From NCBI GenBank assembly GCA_018398585.1, contig JAGTTD010000025.1, positions 17,303,578 to 17,367,577 on the forward strand: 64,000 nucleotides of DNA. The letters run 5' to 3'. The DNA is from Simmondsia chinensis (Eukaryota > Streptophyta > Magnoliopsida > Caryophyllales > Simmondsiaceae). The translations under genes were made by a program, and so were the position numbers. Below the pieces are notes generated by a model. It worked only from the letters and a program-made list of their open reading frames with translations, was not told the origin of the DNA and searched no databases. Positions 1-11,412 of this stretch are shown here, piece by piece (position 1 is the stretch's first letter; each line of letters starts with the position of its first letter).

Positions 1-191
1 AAATGTTATTTTATGTCAAAAGAGCATATAATTAGCTGATGTATATGGTATTATTGGTGATGACAGGCTGAGACACTTCTGGGTTATTTGAGACAATCAA
101 GGCAGGATGCTTCATCTTCTTCTGGTCCTTGAACATCCAGTCACAAGCAATGCTGCCTTTTTTGTTCAAGTAATTTCATTCTCCATTTATG
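1..191. other. No gene recognised at the left edge
   Basis: No open frame of convincing length or motif is visible. The stretch could be the tail or 3' UTR of a gene lying outside the window, but nothing here proves that. Confidence 0.3.
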
Positions 192-209
192 CTGTATATA
201 AAAATGGGG

Positions 210-354
210 CTGCTTAGAGTTGAGGACCCTTTGGAAACAACCTTTCTTCAGGGTAACACCTTGTAGGGGTAAGACTGCGTACATCTTACTCTCCCTAGAC
301 CTGCCTTGGTAGGAGCCTCTTTGAGGCACCGGGCTTGTTGTTATTATTGTTGTG
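210..354 (+). mobile_element. 5'-truncated SINE (tail module only)
   Basis: The 145-bp insertion is bounded by a 24-bp target-site duplication with one mismatch (186-209 and 355-378, sharing ctgtatataaaaatgggg). It carries the same 3' module as the 5S-headed SINEs: an ggaaacaacctttcttcaggg-like block, then gactgcgtacatc, then gagcctctttgaggcaccggg, and a (TTG/TTA)n tail. The 5S rRNA head is missing. The tail resembles the TS/Au class of plant SINE tails. The long duplication shows that this is a LINE-mobilised insertion. Confidence 0.75.
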
Positions 355-378
355 TTTATACTGTATATAAAAATGGGG

Positions 379-718
379 TTGGGGTTTCATTCATGGCATC
401 CGCGCGCACGCACGCACGTGTATAGTTGTTTGTACAGTGTGCTAGGGAGATGGGAGATATCTTGCCCAAGCACGAAAAGTAGTCTTGTGAAATTGAAGTT
501 GATATAGAAATTTGGGTGGTGTTTGTTGAACTAAAATGAGAGGAAGTGGATATTTGTCATTTTGTTTGGTTAGTAAGAAATTGGCGAAACTTGGAGTTGG
601 AAGTTTCTGGGAACTTTCAATTCCTTTGTTACATAGGAATTAGTTTTGCCAAGGAAGGGCCATGTAGGTTCTAATTCTTGGAAATTTCTATTTTTTTTTT
701 CTGACAATTAAATACAAA
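379..718. other. Intergenic, nothing recognised
   Basis: It contains a short CA/CG-rich run near 400-420 (gcgcgcacgcacgcacg) and otherwise AT-rich sequence with no motif I recognise. Confidence 0.4.
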
Positions 719-737
719 TACCTACTTTCCTTCAATT

Positions 738-972
738 AACCAAAGAGGGTACCAACACGCTGTCATCGGATACCATTAGAACTCCGAAGTTAAGCGTGCT
801 TGGGCGAGAGCAATACCAGAATGGGTGACCTTCTGGGAAGTCCTTACCCTCAGGTTGGGGACACTCGGAAACTGCCTTTCTTCTGGGGTAATACTCTGAA
901 GGGGAAAAGCTACTTACACCCCCCGACCCTACTTAGGCGGGAGCCTTTGGGGCACTGGGTATATTGATTTTA
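738..972 (+). mobile_element. 5S rRNA-derived SINE, copy A
   Basis: This is a 235-bp element between 19-bp target-site duplications (719-737 and 973-991, tacctaMtttccttcaatt, one mismatch). Its first ~105 bp matches plant 5S rRNA, including ctccgaagttaagcgtgctt, the gggcgagag block and gggtgacc..ctgggaagtcct. These correspond to the internal control region (A-box, intermediate element, C-box) used by RNA polymerase III. From about 850 it continues into a TS/Au-like tail ending gggcactgggtatattg. The long duplication and single-unit structure separate it from Cassandra TRIM elements, which carry 5S sequence inside LTRs and make 5-bp duplications. Confidence 0.88.
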
Positions 973-991
973 TACCTAATTTCCTTCAATT

Positions 992-2348
992 TGATACATG
1001 AATTAAATTATTGAAAAATACATCCTATAAGAATTTAATTCTTGTGTTAACCAAATAAGGCCTGTAAAAGCCCTCTTTGTATTTTCTCTTCAGCTTGGTT
1101 TTTTTTTTTTCTCTTTTTTTTTTTTAAAATTTTAAACTTTGTATCTTTGGAGCCACATATTTGGAGAAGGCAAAGCTTTCTTAGGTGGCATTCATGTTGG
1201 CTTTGGTCCGATTAGTGGGAGCCAAAATTTTGTATGTGGAGTTATTTTTGGGCGTCATTTTGCAGAAAATGAACTTTAAATTTAAGATATCGTGTTTGGG
1301 TGTGGGCAGTCTAACACCTACATCGAACTTAATAGTTCAGTTTTTCTATGTATTTGGCCAATGTGTAATAACATTTTCATTGAAATGGGTTATTTATTCT
1401 GTTGGTCCCTAATATTTTGTTTAAATTGATTTCTTGTCGTTTTTTGTTTAAAATATTTCTTCATATTATGTTTTATAACAAAATTCGTTCCTCATATTCT
1501 AATTTTTATCTAGTATTGTTCACTAGATTGTGAATCAATTGGGTTATAAAATAAAATACAAAAAATTATTTTAAATATAAAAATGACGGAACATGAACGA
1601 ATTGAGTGAATAACTCTAAGATGAAACTGTATTTCAACTTTTAGAGAGTATAAATTTTTTTTTTCCTTGATAAATAAAAAGCTTTTTAAGACAAAAATAG
1701 TCTCAATCATAGTTTAAAAGATGTGTTTATTACTTAAAACTGTCTACATTTTAAGTGTGATTTTAGAAAATTATCTAATTTTTCAAAATTTTCAAAGTCA
1801 AATCTAAATTTTAAAAAAAAATTTTAATGTTACACCTAATGTTGATATTGTTAACTTTCTATTAAAATAAATATGAATTTACCAAATTGTTCTTAATAAA
1901 ACTTATTTTTTATCAATAAATTATAAATAATTTTACAAATAAAAAATACTTTTAAAATTTCTGGTGGCAAAAAGCTGTAGTAGTGTGCCAAACCTTAATA
2001 CTTCTACAAATTCAGTGGTAAAGGGTAATTTTATTATTTGTAAAATATATTATTTAATATAATTTAATTAAATTAAGTTAAACTTGGTGTTTTGATGCAT
2101 TTGCACCCTGTGGCATTTCATTTGAAGAAAAGTTAACGGTATCAGTACTAAGTGTTACATTAAAAATGTTTAGGCGTGATTTTAAAAAATTAAAAAAGTT
2201 AGGTACTTTTGTAAAGTTGTGCCTTAAAGTTAGGAATTCATTGTGAAAAGGTGATATTGAACGAAAGATTAAGCTGGCGAAGTTGTGTTTTGAGCAAGGA
2301 AAGTGCTTTGTATATAATTTAAGTATTCATATGACTATTTCAAGAGGT
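992..2348. other. AT-rich intergenic DNA
   Basis: There are poly-T/poly-A tracts (about 1101-1130, 1801-1825). A 75-codon open frame at 1185-1412 has no recognisable domain and is probably fortuitous. No RNA gene or clear repeat terminus was seen. Confidence 0.45.
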
Positions 2349-2367
2349 AAATATAGGAGATAGAACT

Positions 2368-2497
2368 ACAACAACAAACCCAGTGTCTGCAAAGGGCTTC
2401 AGCAAAAGCAGGGTTTGGGTGGTAGATGTACACAGCCTTCCCCCTTCAGGGGTATCCTGAAGAGAGGCTGTTTCCGAGGACCTCCAACCTGATAGAT
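2368..2497 (-). mobile_element. 5'-truncated SINE (tail module only)
   Basis: The 130-bp minus-strand insertion is flanked by a 19-bp target-site duplication (2349-2367 and 2498-2516, aaatataRgagatagaact, one mismatch). On the minus strand it reads caggttggaggtcctcgg, a block about the Cttcagg motif, and an end of actgggtttgttgttgtag. It starts at nearly the same internal point as the copy at 210-354, so it lacks the 5S head. Confidence 0.75.
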
Positions 2498-2614
2498 AAA
2501 TATAAGAGATAGAACTCTTATTATTTAATAGTAATAATTTCATATGTATTAGGCAATTGAATTGCTGCATAGCAAGTCCATTTATGACGTTCTCTCTTTT
2601 AGATGATTTATCAT

Positions 2615-2843
2615 AGAGGGTACCAATACACAAGTATCGGATCCCTTTAGAACTCCGAAGTTAAGCGTGCTTGGGCAATAGTAGTACCAGGATGGGTGAC
2701 ATTTTGGGAAGTCCTCACTCCTTAGGTTGGGGGTACTCGGAAACATCTTCTCTTCAGGGTAGCAACCTGAAGGGGGAATCTTGCGTACATTCACCCCCCA
2801 AACCTTACTTAGGTGGGAGCCCTTGGAGCACTAGGTATGTTGT
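2615..2843 (+). mobile_element. 5S rRNA-derived SINE, copy B
   Basis: The head (about 2615-2720) is 5S rRNA-like, with actccgaagttaagcgtgc, a cttgggcaatagtagtacc block and gatgggtgac. The tail runs through ggttgggggtactcgg, cttgcgtacatt, taggtgggagccc and an end of ctaggtatgttg. Boundaries are approximate. A short flanking similarity (tctttta..tttatc on both sides) may be a decayed target-site duplication with an internal indel. Confidence 0.8.
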
Positions 2844-3500
2844 AATATCTTTTATTTATCGTGAAAATGTGTATTCTCCCTTGATTAATTCGAGCGATTG
2901 CAAGATTAAGGATGATTCCGACTGTAATCTACTTACTATTATTAGTAATATGTATTTTCCAAAGAGCTCTTAAACGGTTGGCATACTGGCACTTTGCACC
3001 AGTAGTGGCTTTGGTTCATTGGTTATTTGCGTGGCAAAAAATTATTTATTGCTAAATTAATTATGTGTGTTATAGTGAATAATAGTCATAAGTTTTCATA
3101 AAATTGTTTCAGCATTATTTTTGCTATGACAATAACATTATCGTCCTTCAAGACCATAATCCATCCTCATGGTGAAATACCTATGGGAATTAAATAGGAT
3201 CTAAAACGTAGGTGTATTAATTGGTTATATACACAAAGGCAACATTTTGTTGACTTGTAAAAGTAAAAAATAAAATTAGTCAGAATAATAGTTACAGAAA
3301 CATATCAAGTAGTATATGATATAGTACAATTAATAATTTAAGAGCTAAAATGATAAATTTAGCAAAATATATAATATCAATATCTAATTTAGTTTTAGGT
3401 TTTGATTATTTTTAATTATTATTTATTTTTTACATGAGAATACATGTTATAATAAGAGTACTATGCATATAACATTAAAAACAAATATTTTATCCTATTA
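2844..3500. other. Intergenic, nothing recognised
   Basis: The sequence is AT-rich between two SINE copies, with no gene or repeat terminus recognised. Confidence 0.4.
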
Positions 3501-3519
3501 TTGATAATGATAAGTAAAC

Positions 3520-3762
3520 AGTAATATTTTCAGTGCCCCAAGGGCTCTCGCTTAAGTAGGGTCGGGGGGGGGGGGGGGGGGGGGGATGGATGTAGCACCC
3601 TGAAGGGAGGCTGTTTCCGAGAATCTTCCAACCTGAGGGGTGCAACACGAGGACTTCCCAGGAGATAACCATCTTGGTACTTCTCTCGCCCAAGAACGCT
3701 TAATTTTGGAGTTCTAATGAGATCCGGTGCTTGCGTGTTGTTACCCTCTTAGGTCATGCATC
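3520..3762 (-). mobile_element. 5S rRNA-derived SINE, copy C, with a G22 run
   Basis: The minus-strand element is bounded by a perfect 19-bp target-site duplication (3501-3519 and 3763-3781, ttgataatgataagtaaac). The 5S head lies at the right end (about 3650-3750), and the tail runs left to the agtgccccaagggctctcg block. A 22-base G run (3564-3585) replaces the short C run found at this point of the tail in other copies, apparently by homopolymer expansion. Confidence 0.88.
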
Positions 3763-3781
3763 TTGATAATGATAAGTAAAC

Positions 3782-5048
3782 GTGCTTATTAAACGAAATA
3801 GTATAGATATGCATCCAAAATATATATTATAAGCGAATTTTGCTAACAAAGAATCCATCTAGTAGAGCAGTTCCAAATTTATGTTCCCTGTTTTTGTTGG
3901 AAATATTTGTTTTATTTATCATACAAAATATATATTAAACAAACAATACATATTAACATATCTCAAATTTGAGACTAACATCAAAAGTTAGATACTTATA
4001 CGAAGAAAAAATATAATACAACACCAATTAAACACTGTCAAATTCAAGACCAATAATACTTATAAATAACAACAAGAATGTTTAGGCAAATTAAACAAAG
4101 AACGGAGTTTAGGAAAACATATCTTTGGGTTGAGGCACGTGAGAAAGCTATCCTTAGAAAGGAAATGTCGCTCCTGCACGAGTATTGCTTTTAGGCTTAA
4201 ACGCGCTCCTTTCCCAAGATTCAACAACCCGCCAGACCTCTATCAGTGCAGCAATGAAAGATCCCCGAACTACAACTACCAAGCTCACTATTTTTTTCAA
4301 GAATATATGGGATTGAATGAATAAAATATTATATGTTGTATATTATTTTCCACCATGCTCATATGCTTATATAGATAAAAAATAAATACTTAATTTTTTT
4401 CTCTTTCCATCCATAATATCCGGTCAATGCAATGAATTGCAAGTTAAACAATTTTGAGTTTATTGCTCCCTTGCCAACGGTAACAATATTATTGACCCAA
4501 TATGAGTGCTCATAATTTCATGCCTTCAATTGCACATTAGTGTTGAAATTTAACATTTTCAAACAAATAAATAAATAAAATATTTTTTAAATCAATAAAT
4601 ACATAATTTTTCCAATAGTTTTACCCTAGAATCGAAAATGTTCTCTTGATGAGCGATAATGATCAACATTTACTACTTTGCATGTAAATTACTTAGCTCA
4701 GTTATGTTCAATTCGTCCTTCTTAGGCCGTATACACAAAAATTGTTATATGGGAGGGCCGCATATAAATTCAATTGATATTTCTTCATAAAATCAATTGA
4801 CGTTAAGTGGATTAGTCGAGTGATATTTCTTGATGAGCAGATGCATACTAGCTGACGTTAAAGATGGAGTATGGAATTCTCATGCCCGAGTGACTTTTTC
4901 TTTTGTTTAATATCATCTCACAATCGAGGGCACCTCGAAATTGTTCAGGTATACATTTACTTATGAGTAAATTGCAAAAGACATACATTTTTTTTTTTAA
5001 AATTCTAGAGAATGGGTGAATCAAAGCATTTTCTTTGTGAAGTAAGAA
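3782..5048. other. Intergenic DNA downstream of the INT4-like gene
   Basis: It is AT-rich and holds the 3' flank of the minus-strand INT gene. A more GC-balanced stretch at about 4110-4290 stands out in composition, but I recognise no protein or RNA in it. Confidence 0.4.
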
Positions 5049-7724
5049 CTACGCTTGAACACCTTTGTTGTTCTTGGTATTACTGCTCCCAAGCCTGCTT
5101 GGTGTGAAACCTTGATCTAGCATCTGCTCTATCTCCTCAATAGGCATACCTTTGGTCTCAGGCACCAACAAGTATATGAAGATTAGGCTCACAGTTGATA
5201 TGCCGGCAAATAATAGGAAAGTGCTGGAGGATCCGAGGGCTTTTGTCAATGTCAAGAACGTCTCACTCACTATGAGATTTGCTGTCCAGTTAGCCACGGC
5301 TGCTATCCCTCCCCCAACACCCCTAAATCTCAAGGGGTAGATCTCTGAGTTGATGATCCATGGCACGGTTCCCATTCCTGGAGAGTAGGAGATGATGTAC
5401 GCTGCAAGGAACGCGATTGCCAAGAACCCAAATTTGCTTGGGCAACCCTCGGTGAAATACTCTCTTTTCTCCTCATGGCATGTTGCTTTCGTCATGCCCG
5501 TTTTAGCGATACAAGCTCCTGGATTAATCTGATATTACCCAAGTATTAGTATATTACAACTTTTTTAGTTAATGGTTCTCGACTAATTCTCGGATTGTAC
5601 TTACGGCCATTAGCAGTTCTCCGATGTGCAATAGGGCAAGTTGAGGACCCCTACAAAGTGGATGGCTCCATTAATAATGGTTTATACTAATTGATAAGAT
5701 TCATGTCCTAGGCTTAATACTTCTTGAGGTGCTAGGTTTGAATGTTGTACCACTTTTTAACTAATCCTTTGGGGTTATGTGTATGTGGCTAGGTCTATAT
5801 ATTGTCCGAGTTCTTTCTTTGGAGTAATAGATGTGACTTACCTCGTGATCTCCTTTATCGGCACAAAAAGCACAACCAACATTTTTCAAGCAAGTGGTGC
5901 AGCTCCAGAGCCCTGGTTTTGAGGCGGATGCATAGGCTGGGCAAGTGGCATTGGCTCCAAAGTGGAGAGATTCATCGTAGCCGATCTTAGGAGCATGAAC
6001 TGCAGCTTGGTTGAACACGATGGCCAAGACCACAAGACAAGTGATGATCCCAACCATAGAGATAATCATCAGCTTTCTCCTCCCTTGTCTGTCTACAAAC
6101 ATCATGCTAATAATGGATCCCACGGCATTGAGACCAGAAGTGATGAGAGAGAGAGCAAGGGCAGTGCTATTGGATGCAATGCCAGCCAGCTGAACTATGG
6201 TGGGACTATAGTACATAACCGTGTTGATTCCTACAAACTGTTGTGCTACTTGGACTGTAATCCCTGCATATAAACCCCTCCGGACAACCTTGTTGCCAAA
6301 GGCCATCTTGACTTTGGTCAGTATGCTTGCTTCTGCCATATCTCCTTCAAGTGCCATTTCGTTGTCAACTGATTGCTTCAGTGCCATCATCTCTTCTTGT
6401 ACTTCTTCTTCTGGATAAATCTTTGCTAATATTTCTTCTGCCTCTGAATGTCTCTCCTGATCATTTCACAAAGGGGGACAAAAGGTTTAAAGCTGATTCC
6501 TTGAACCCTACGAACCATATTTTGGAAACACGAAGAAAAGATCAAAGATGATATATTTATTTGAGTCAAACAGAGTATATTTTTCTAGTTAAAGGCGGTA
6601 CCTTTCGAAAAAGCCATCTAGGAGACTCTGGAAGAGATAACATTAGAATAAACTGTACAAGTGCTGGTAATGCAGCCACCCCAAGCATCCAACGCCACGT
6701 CCCCTTCACCTGAAACACAACAAAACGAGGTGAAAACCATATGCAACGAAGACCTAATTTCTAGTGGAAAGTGGAGGTTGGCATTTCAAAGTCCAAGGGA
6801 AACTCGTACCTCAGTGAAGCCAAGGTTGATAAGGTAGGATAAGAACTGTCCTCCTGTAATGAGCAAGCCATTGGTGCTGACAAGAGCCCCTCTAATCCTA
6901 GTTGGAGATGTCTCTGATATGTATAAAGGGGATGTCATGGATGCCATCCCGACCCCTAAACCCACGAATACCCGACCCACAATAATAACCCAAGGTGTTG
7001 GAGCAAGAGCCATGATAAGAGCTCCGATGAAGAAGAGTATGTCTGCGATTAAAATGGTCAGTCTTCTCCCAAGCTTGTCATTAAGCCAACCACCAATCCC
7101 CGCACCAATGATGGCTCCTGCAACAGCCATTGCCACAATGGTTTCCTACACATTTTATATGATGCTGTTGAATTTCATATACGGAGTAGGCGTGCACGCT
7201 GAACATGCAAGTCTTACTTATGTTCCACCCTAAAACTGATTGGTATTAGGTAGGATAGTCTAATAAAGTGATATGATCTCTTCTTTGTCATAAGACCGAT
7301 GCATGATGACTTTATAATCATACTCACATGCGTACTTTGAGTAGAAAAGTGTGCAATTAAAGAAAGAAAACTTGTAGAGAGGCAAAGAATGTCAACATAC
7401 CTGTAGCCATGTCTTTTGTTCAACCTCTTTAAAGTCTTCCTTAATGTAAAGAAGTGCTCCCGAGATCACACCTAGTATCCGATGATAAAAACCCATCAAC
7501 CAATGAGAATGTATTATAGAGGAAATTAATTTGGGTGTTAAATTTTGATAGGATATAAATAATAAAATTGAAAACATGTAAGATATACCGGTGTCATAGC
7601 CAAAGAGGAAGCCTCCAATGCCAGCGGAGAGGGCTAGCCTCATGATGTAGGGTGTCCTTCCGATTGTCCTAAAGCATTCTGTAAACTCTGTCTTGTCTGC
7701 TTTTACTGCTCCTCCTTCTACCAT
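5049..7724 (-). CDS. Inositol transporter, INT4-like, intact six-exon gene
   Basis: A major facilitator superfamily (sugar porter) protein expected to co-transport H+ and myo-inositol at the plasma membrane. Exons read from the start: 7589-7724, 7401-7471, 6810-7145, 6602-6709, 5842-6456 and 5049-5528. Every junction is GT-AG and the frame closes to 581 aa, close to Arabidopsis INT4. The N-terminus [20 protein letters not shown] matches INT4 more than INT2. Visible motifs are [13 protein letters not shown] (TM1), GRR in the first cytoplasmic loop, PESPRWL after TM6, [14 protein letters not shown] (TM7), and PETKG near the C-terminus. A Cys-rich PSI-like extracellular loop ([22 protein letters not shown]) precedes the TM10 region; INT2-4 have it. 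No frameshift or stop was found. The INT4 assignment is by similarity; transport was not tested. Confidence 0.93.
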
Positions 7725-9163
7725 TTCTGCCCTAGAGAGGAGAAAAAATATACTTTAAGGGACTTTTTCCCCTAACAAGAAGAATAGTTTAACGCTTTTT
7801 TCTCGTTTAATGAGTTGGCAACATGAAAAAAAGTATGTCATTGCATTTTATCATTAATCGATCCATTAAGCAACCATTGATAGTAATGAAAGAAAAAGAG
7901 CCACCATTGATGGTGATTTCCTTGCACTCGAGTAGTTCTAGTACATTTGCGTTTCACTTTTTTTGTTTGGTGTTTTGATATGATTGTAGGAGAGAGCTCT
8001 CCGCTCTTCATCAAGGGTCTATGAGGCCCGCTGTCCTTAATTATTAAAAATAAAGAAAACAGAACACAAAAATGAAAAAACAATTACTCACTTGTAAGCT
8101 ACGATATCTTCTATGGATCAAGCATTGAACTCGGAAATTAATTAAGTACAATATTGCCCCACTCTTTTCTTTTGTCTGAAATTCCTCTCAGTTTGAGTTT
8201 CGATGAATATCTTATATCCAAAAAGTTATACTTTTCGGGTGAGAATAATAATAATAATAAAAAACAAACATGGAAAAACAAAAACAGAAAACAAACATTT
8301 TATAGGGAAGGAAGAGAAATAAAAATGTTATTTTTGGTAAGGAGTCAGGTAATAGACAACCAAGAAGAGCAGTGAAGAGAAACAAAAGAAAATCTAAAGC
8401 AATTACAAGGCTCGGTTAAGTTTCATCCACATCCTCATTTTGCCTAATCAAACTGTCCCACTTGTTTTGCCTAAATATTTGCTGCTTTTTTTTTTTTTTT
8501 TATAATTTTCTATTGTCTAAATTTGGATAAAGACTACTAGGTTTTTTTTTTTTTTCTTTTTGGAATGATAAAAGGAACACTAAGAAGTCTATTAACAAAT
8601 AGATCTTATTAATATTTCTTCATGAACGAGCTTACTTGATTTTTCATTTTAAGTTTCCAAGAAAATAAACGTTGGATTTTTAGGAGAAAATTTAGAAACA
8701 AAAATAACAGAAATGAAAATGAACCAAATAAGTCTTTCAATTATGTTTGACAAAAGGATTAAGAAATATTAAAAAAAAAAAAAAAAAAAAAAGAAAAGGT
8801 AATCTTTTGATACTTTATACTCATATCCTCTTGTTGACTTTTTAAAAACCGTAACTCTTATATGTCATGTAATTCTTTTTTAAGATAATTAAATGCTCTT
8901 TAATTATAGTTTTTAACCACATGAAAAGCAGTGGCTCAGCTTCTTCCACTTAGGAGTCATTTGGGCTTGATTAAACTTGTTAGTCATTTAGGCCTTTGTT
9001 TCAACTTAGGAGTCGTTTGGACTTGGATTTGGATGTCATATTTTTGGACGTGGACATGGAAGTCTCTTAGTAATGTTTGCTAATTGAAATGAAGAGACCA
9101 AATTCTCGCTGGTCAAAAAGAAGAGAAATGTAATTTGATTCATGGTTCCATAGTTGTGTAAGG
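7725..9163 (-). other. Upstream (promoter) region of the INT4-like gene
   Basis: This is about 1.4 kb of AT-rich DNA upstream of the minus-strand start codon, ending at the Copia-1 insertion. It has poly-A/T tracts (8486-8502, 8770-8793). I see no definite promoter element. Short open frames here have no recognisable domain. Confidence 0.4.
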
Positions 9164-9168
9164 CTCTA

Positions 9169-10428
9169 TGTTAGAATTTAGTTCTTATATAGTCTAAACT
9201 ATATCCCAAAATAAGGTATGAGATCTAAGTTATTAACGTTATAACTTGTGTTTTGTTAAAAATGATTTAAACTGATTTTTTAAATTAAGGGAAAAATAAA
9301 TTAAATTTTATATGTTAAAATTTAAACTTATTACTATTATTATTTTAAAAAATATATATATAAAATTGGTGGGGTACAGCTGTACCCCACCCAGTTTAGC
9401 TTCTCAAGCAAGACTTCTACCCATTGCATTTTTCCCGCCCAAGCTTGGACACTTGTTGTGCCTTGATTCGCTGCTTCTGGAGGCTTATTCTCAATCGTTG
9501 ATCTGGGCGGCAGATCTGATGGCTGTGGGGTGGGACACGTGTCCCCATCCGGTCCCCCTTCTTTGTGCTTTCTCTTAGTGATTTTGGACCGTTGGATCTG
9601 GCTTGATCAACGGCTCACATTAGAGGCACATAGATTGCCCTTTTTCTATACAAAGGGGTATTCAGGAGAGAGAAAAAGCAAGATTTCATTTTTGGGTTTG
9701 ATTTTTGGGGGTCCTCCAACCGGTTCACTCTCCTCCTTTCTCTCTCCCAAAACCGGTCCTCCTCCTCCCCCCTTTAAGGTGTTTATTAGGGTTTACTTAG
9801 GCGATTTCAGTGCCAAACCCGTGTCGGTAAGAAGAGGACTCGCTAGGAGCTGGAAACCACGAAGGCTGGTCCAAAGGTGGGACCTGAGATTGTGAGACTC
9901 GCGGCCACTAGCTTGGAGTCGGTATAACTTCTTACTCCTTTCTCTTACTTTACTGTTTTGATTTGTAAAGTTGGTTTGAGAAAGGGTTGTAACTTAATAG
10001 CTTAGGTTATTCTGGAAAGCGCCTTGTAATATTACGTGATTTGTAATATGGTTTGTAATAATTAATAATATAGATCTCTCTAGTGGTAGGGGGACCGTGG
10101 AGTAGGTCATTTAGGACCGAACCACATTAAAAATCGTGTGTACTCTATTTTTTTGTTTATGTCTTCTATCGTCGTTTGTAATCTCAACTCAAATCTTAGA
10201 GCCACAGGTTAAAAACCACCATTTTCACCGATCCTTTTATAAACTAAGTTAGTGTTGAAGATAAAAGTGGATTTAATAAAGATAACCTAATATCAGTAAA
10301 GTTAAAACAACCCTTTTTGAACTTAGGTTGATAATAGGTTCGGTTTTCTCTAAGATCAACATTAACGGAAGTGTTTTGAGAACTTTAACCAGATTAAAAT
10401 CTTTTTTCTGAACCCTCAAATCACAACA
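9169..10428 (+). repeat. Copia-1 5' LTR
   Basis: 1,260 bp, exactly the length of the 3' LTR, with scattered (mostly transition) differences. A perfect 24-bp palindrome centred on acagctgt occupies 9368-9391. A TATA-like ctatacaaagg lies near 9646. Open frames inside the LTR are not genes. Confidence 0.95.
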
Positions 10429-10430
10429 AG

Positions 10431-10443
10431 TGGTATCAGAGCC
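10431..10443 (+). other. Copia-1 primer binding site
   Basis: tggtatcagagcc is complementary to the 3' end of initiator methionine tRNA, the usual primer of plant copia reverse transcription. It begins 2 nt after the LTR end. Confidence 0.9.
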
Positions 10444-10581
10444 TTAAGGCTTGTGAAAAACACGGACGTGGTTCTTTAACTAAGCAAGAAAAACGTGTTT
10501 TAAAATAGACCCGTGTTTTTTCTTGTCAAAAACCGAAAACCGTTTTTTTGTTACTGTTTTTTGAAAACCGTTTAAAGGAAA

Positions 10582-11380
10582 ATGGCTGCTAAGTTTGAGA
10601 TTGAGAAATTTGACTGAAAGAACGATTATACTCTTTGGAAGATGCATACCAAGGCTCTCCTGATATCTCAGGGTGTTGGATACGTGCTACTGGAGCCAGA
10701 CAAACAGCCTTCTCATCTGAATGAGAAGGGTAAGGTAGACATAGAACAGCGAGCGTATGGTACTCTTATTATGTGTTTGGATAAAAATATTCTTCCCTTA
10801 GTTGCTGCTGAAACCACTGTATCTAAGATATGGGTTAAGTTAGAAGAAATATATAAAGCTGAATCCTTAAGTAATAGGATACTTTATATGAAAATTTTCT
10901 TCACTTACAGAATGTCAAAACATAAACCTCTAGAGGATTCATTAGATGAATTCAACAGAATTTTACAAGACCTAAAAAAACATAGATGCTGGAATTAAGG
11001 ATGAGCTTCAAGCTATAGTCTTACTGTGTGCTTTACCTAAGTATCTCAGGGCCTTTAAAGACACACTAAGATATGGTAGAACAAAAATCACTTTAGATGA
11101 AGTGATGCAAGCACTTAGGAGTAAAATTCTAGAATTAAAAAGGGAGGAAAAATATGGACTCAGTGGTGAGGGATTAGTAATGAAGGGAAGAACAAATGAT
11201 AGACAATCCAATAATAACAAGAAAAGATCCAAGAGTAAGTATCGTTCTAAGTCTATAGATAGAAAAGACATGACAAAAATGAAATGTTATGGGTGCAATA
11301 TATTAGGACATATGAAAAAAAATTGCCCTGATAGGAACAAAACACCAGGAATAGTAGATAATATGGTTTCATTTGAATCT
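10582..11380 (+). pseudogene. Copia-1 gag (broken)
   Basis: The frame opens at ATG 10582 and hits a TGA about 12 codons in. It then continues as a copia capsid (YTLWKMHTKALL, then the EEIYKAESLSNRILYM region). A frameshift at an A7 run near 10975 shifts the rest to another frame. The nucleocapsid zinc knuckle CYGCNILGHMKKNC (CX2CX4HX4C) is intact at about 11286-11327, preceded by a Lys/Arg/Ser-rich stretch. Confidence 0.85.
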
Positions 11381-11412
11381 GGAAATGCTGAGTTCTTACT
11401 GTTTCGGTTGAT

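Noticed and set aside
738..972. Functional 5S rRNA gene
   Set aside because: The head diverges from 5S at several sites, runs directly into a SINE tail, lacks a T-run terminator at the 5S end and is flanked by target-site duplications.
1185..1412. 75-codon hydrophobic open frame
   Set aside because: AT-rich context, no domain and no neighbouring exon signals.
738..3762. Cassandra TRIM element (5S in LTR)
   Set aside because: No paired LTRs or PBS; duplications are 19 bp rather than 5 bp; the tail is (TTG)n.
4130..4324. 64-codon open frame with Cys residues
   Set aside because: No recognisable domain or start context; not supported as a gene.
9312..9895. Open frames of 88 and 121 codons
   Set aside because: They lie inside the Copia-1 LTR and recur in the other LTR (14997-15526); no domain, so LTR composition explains them.
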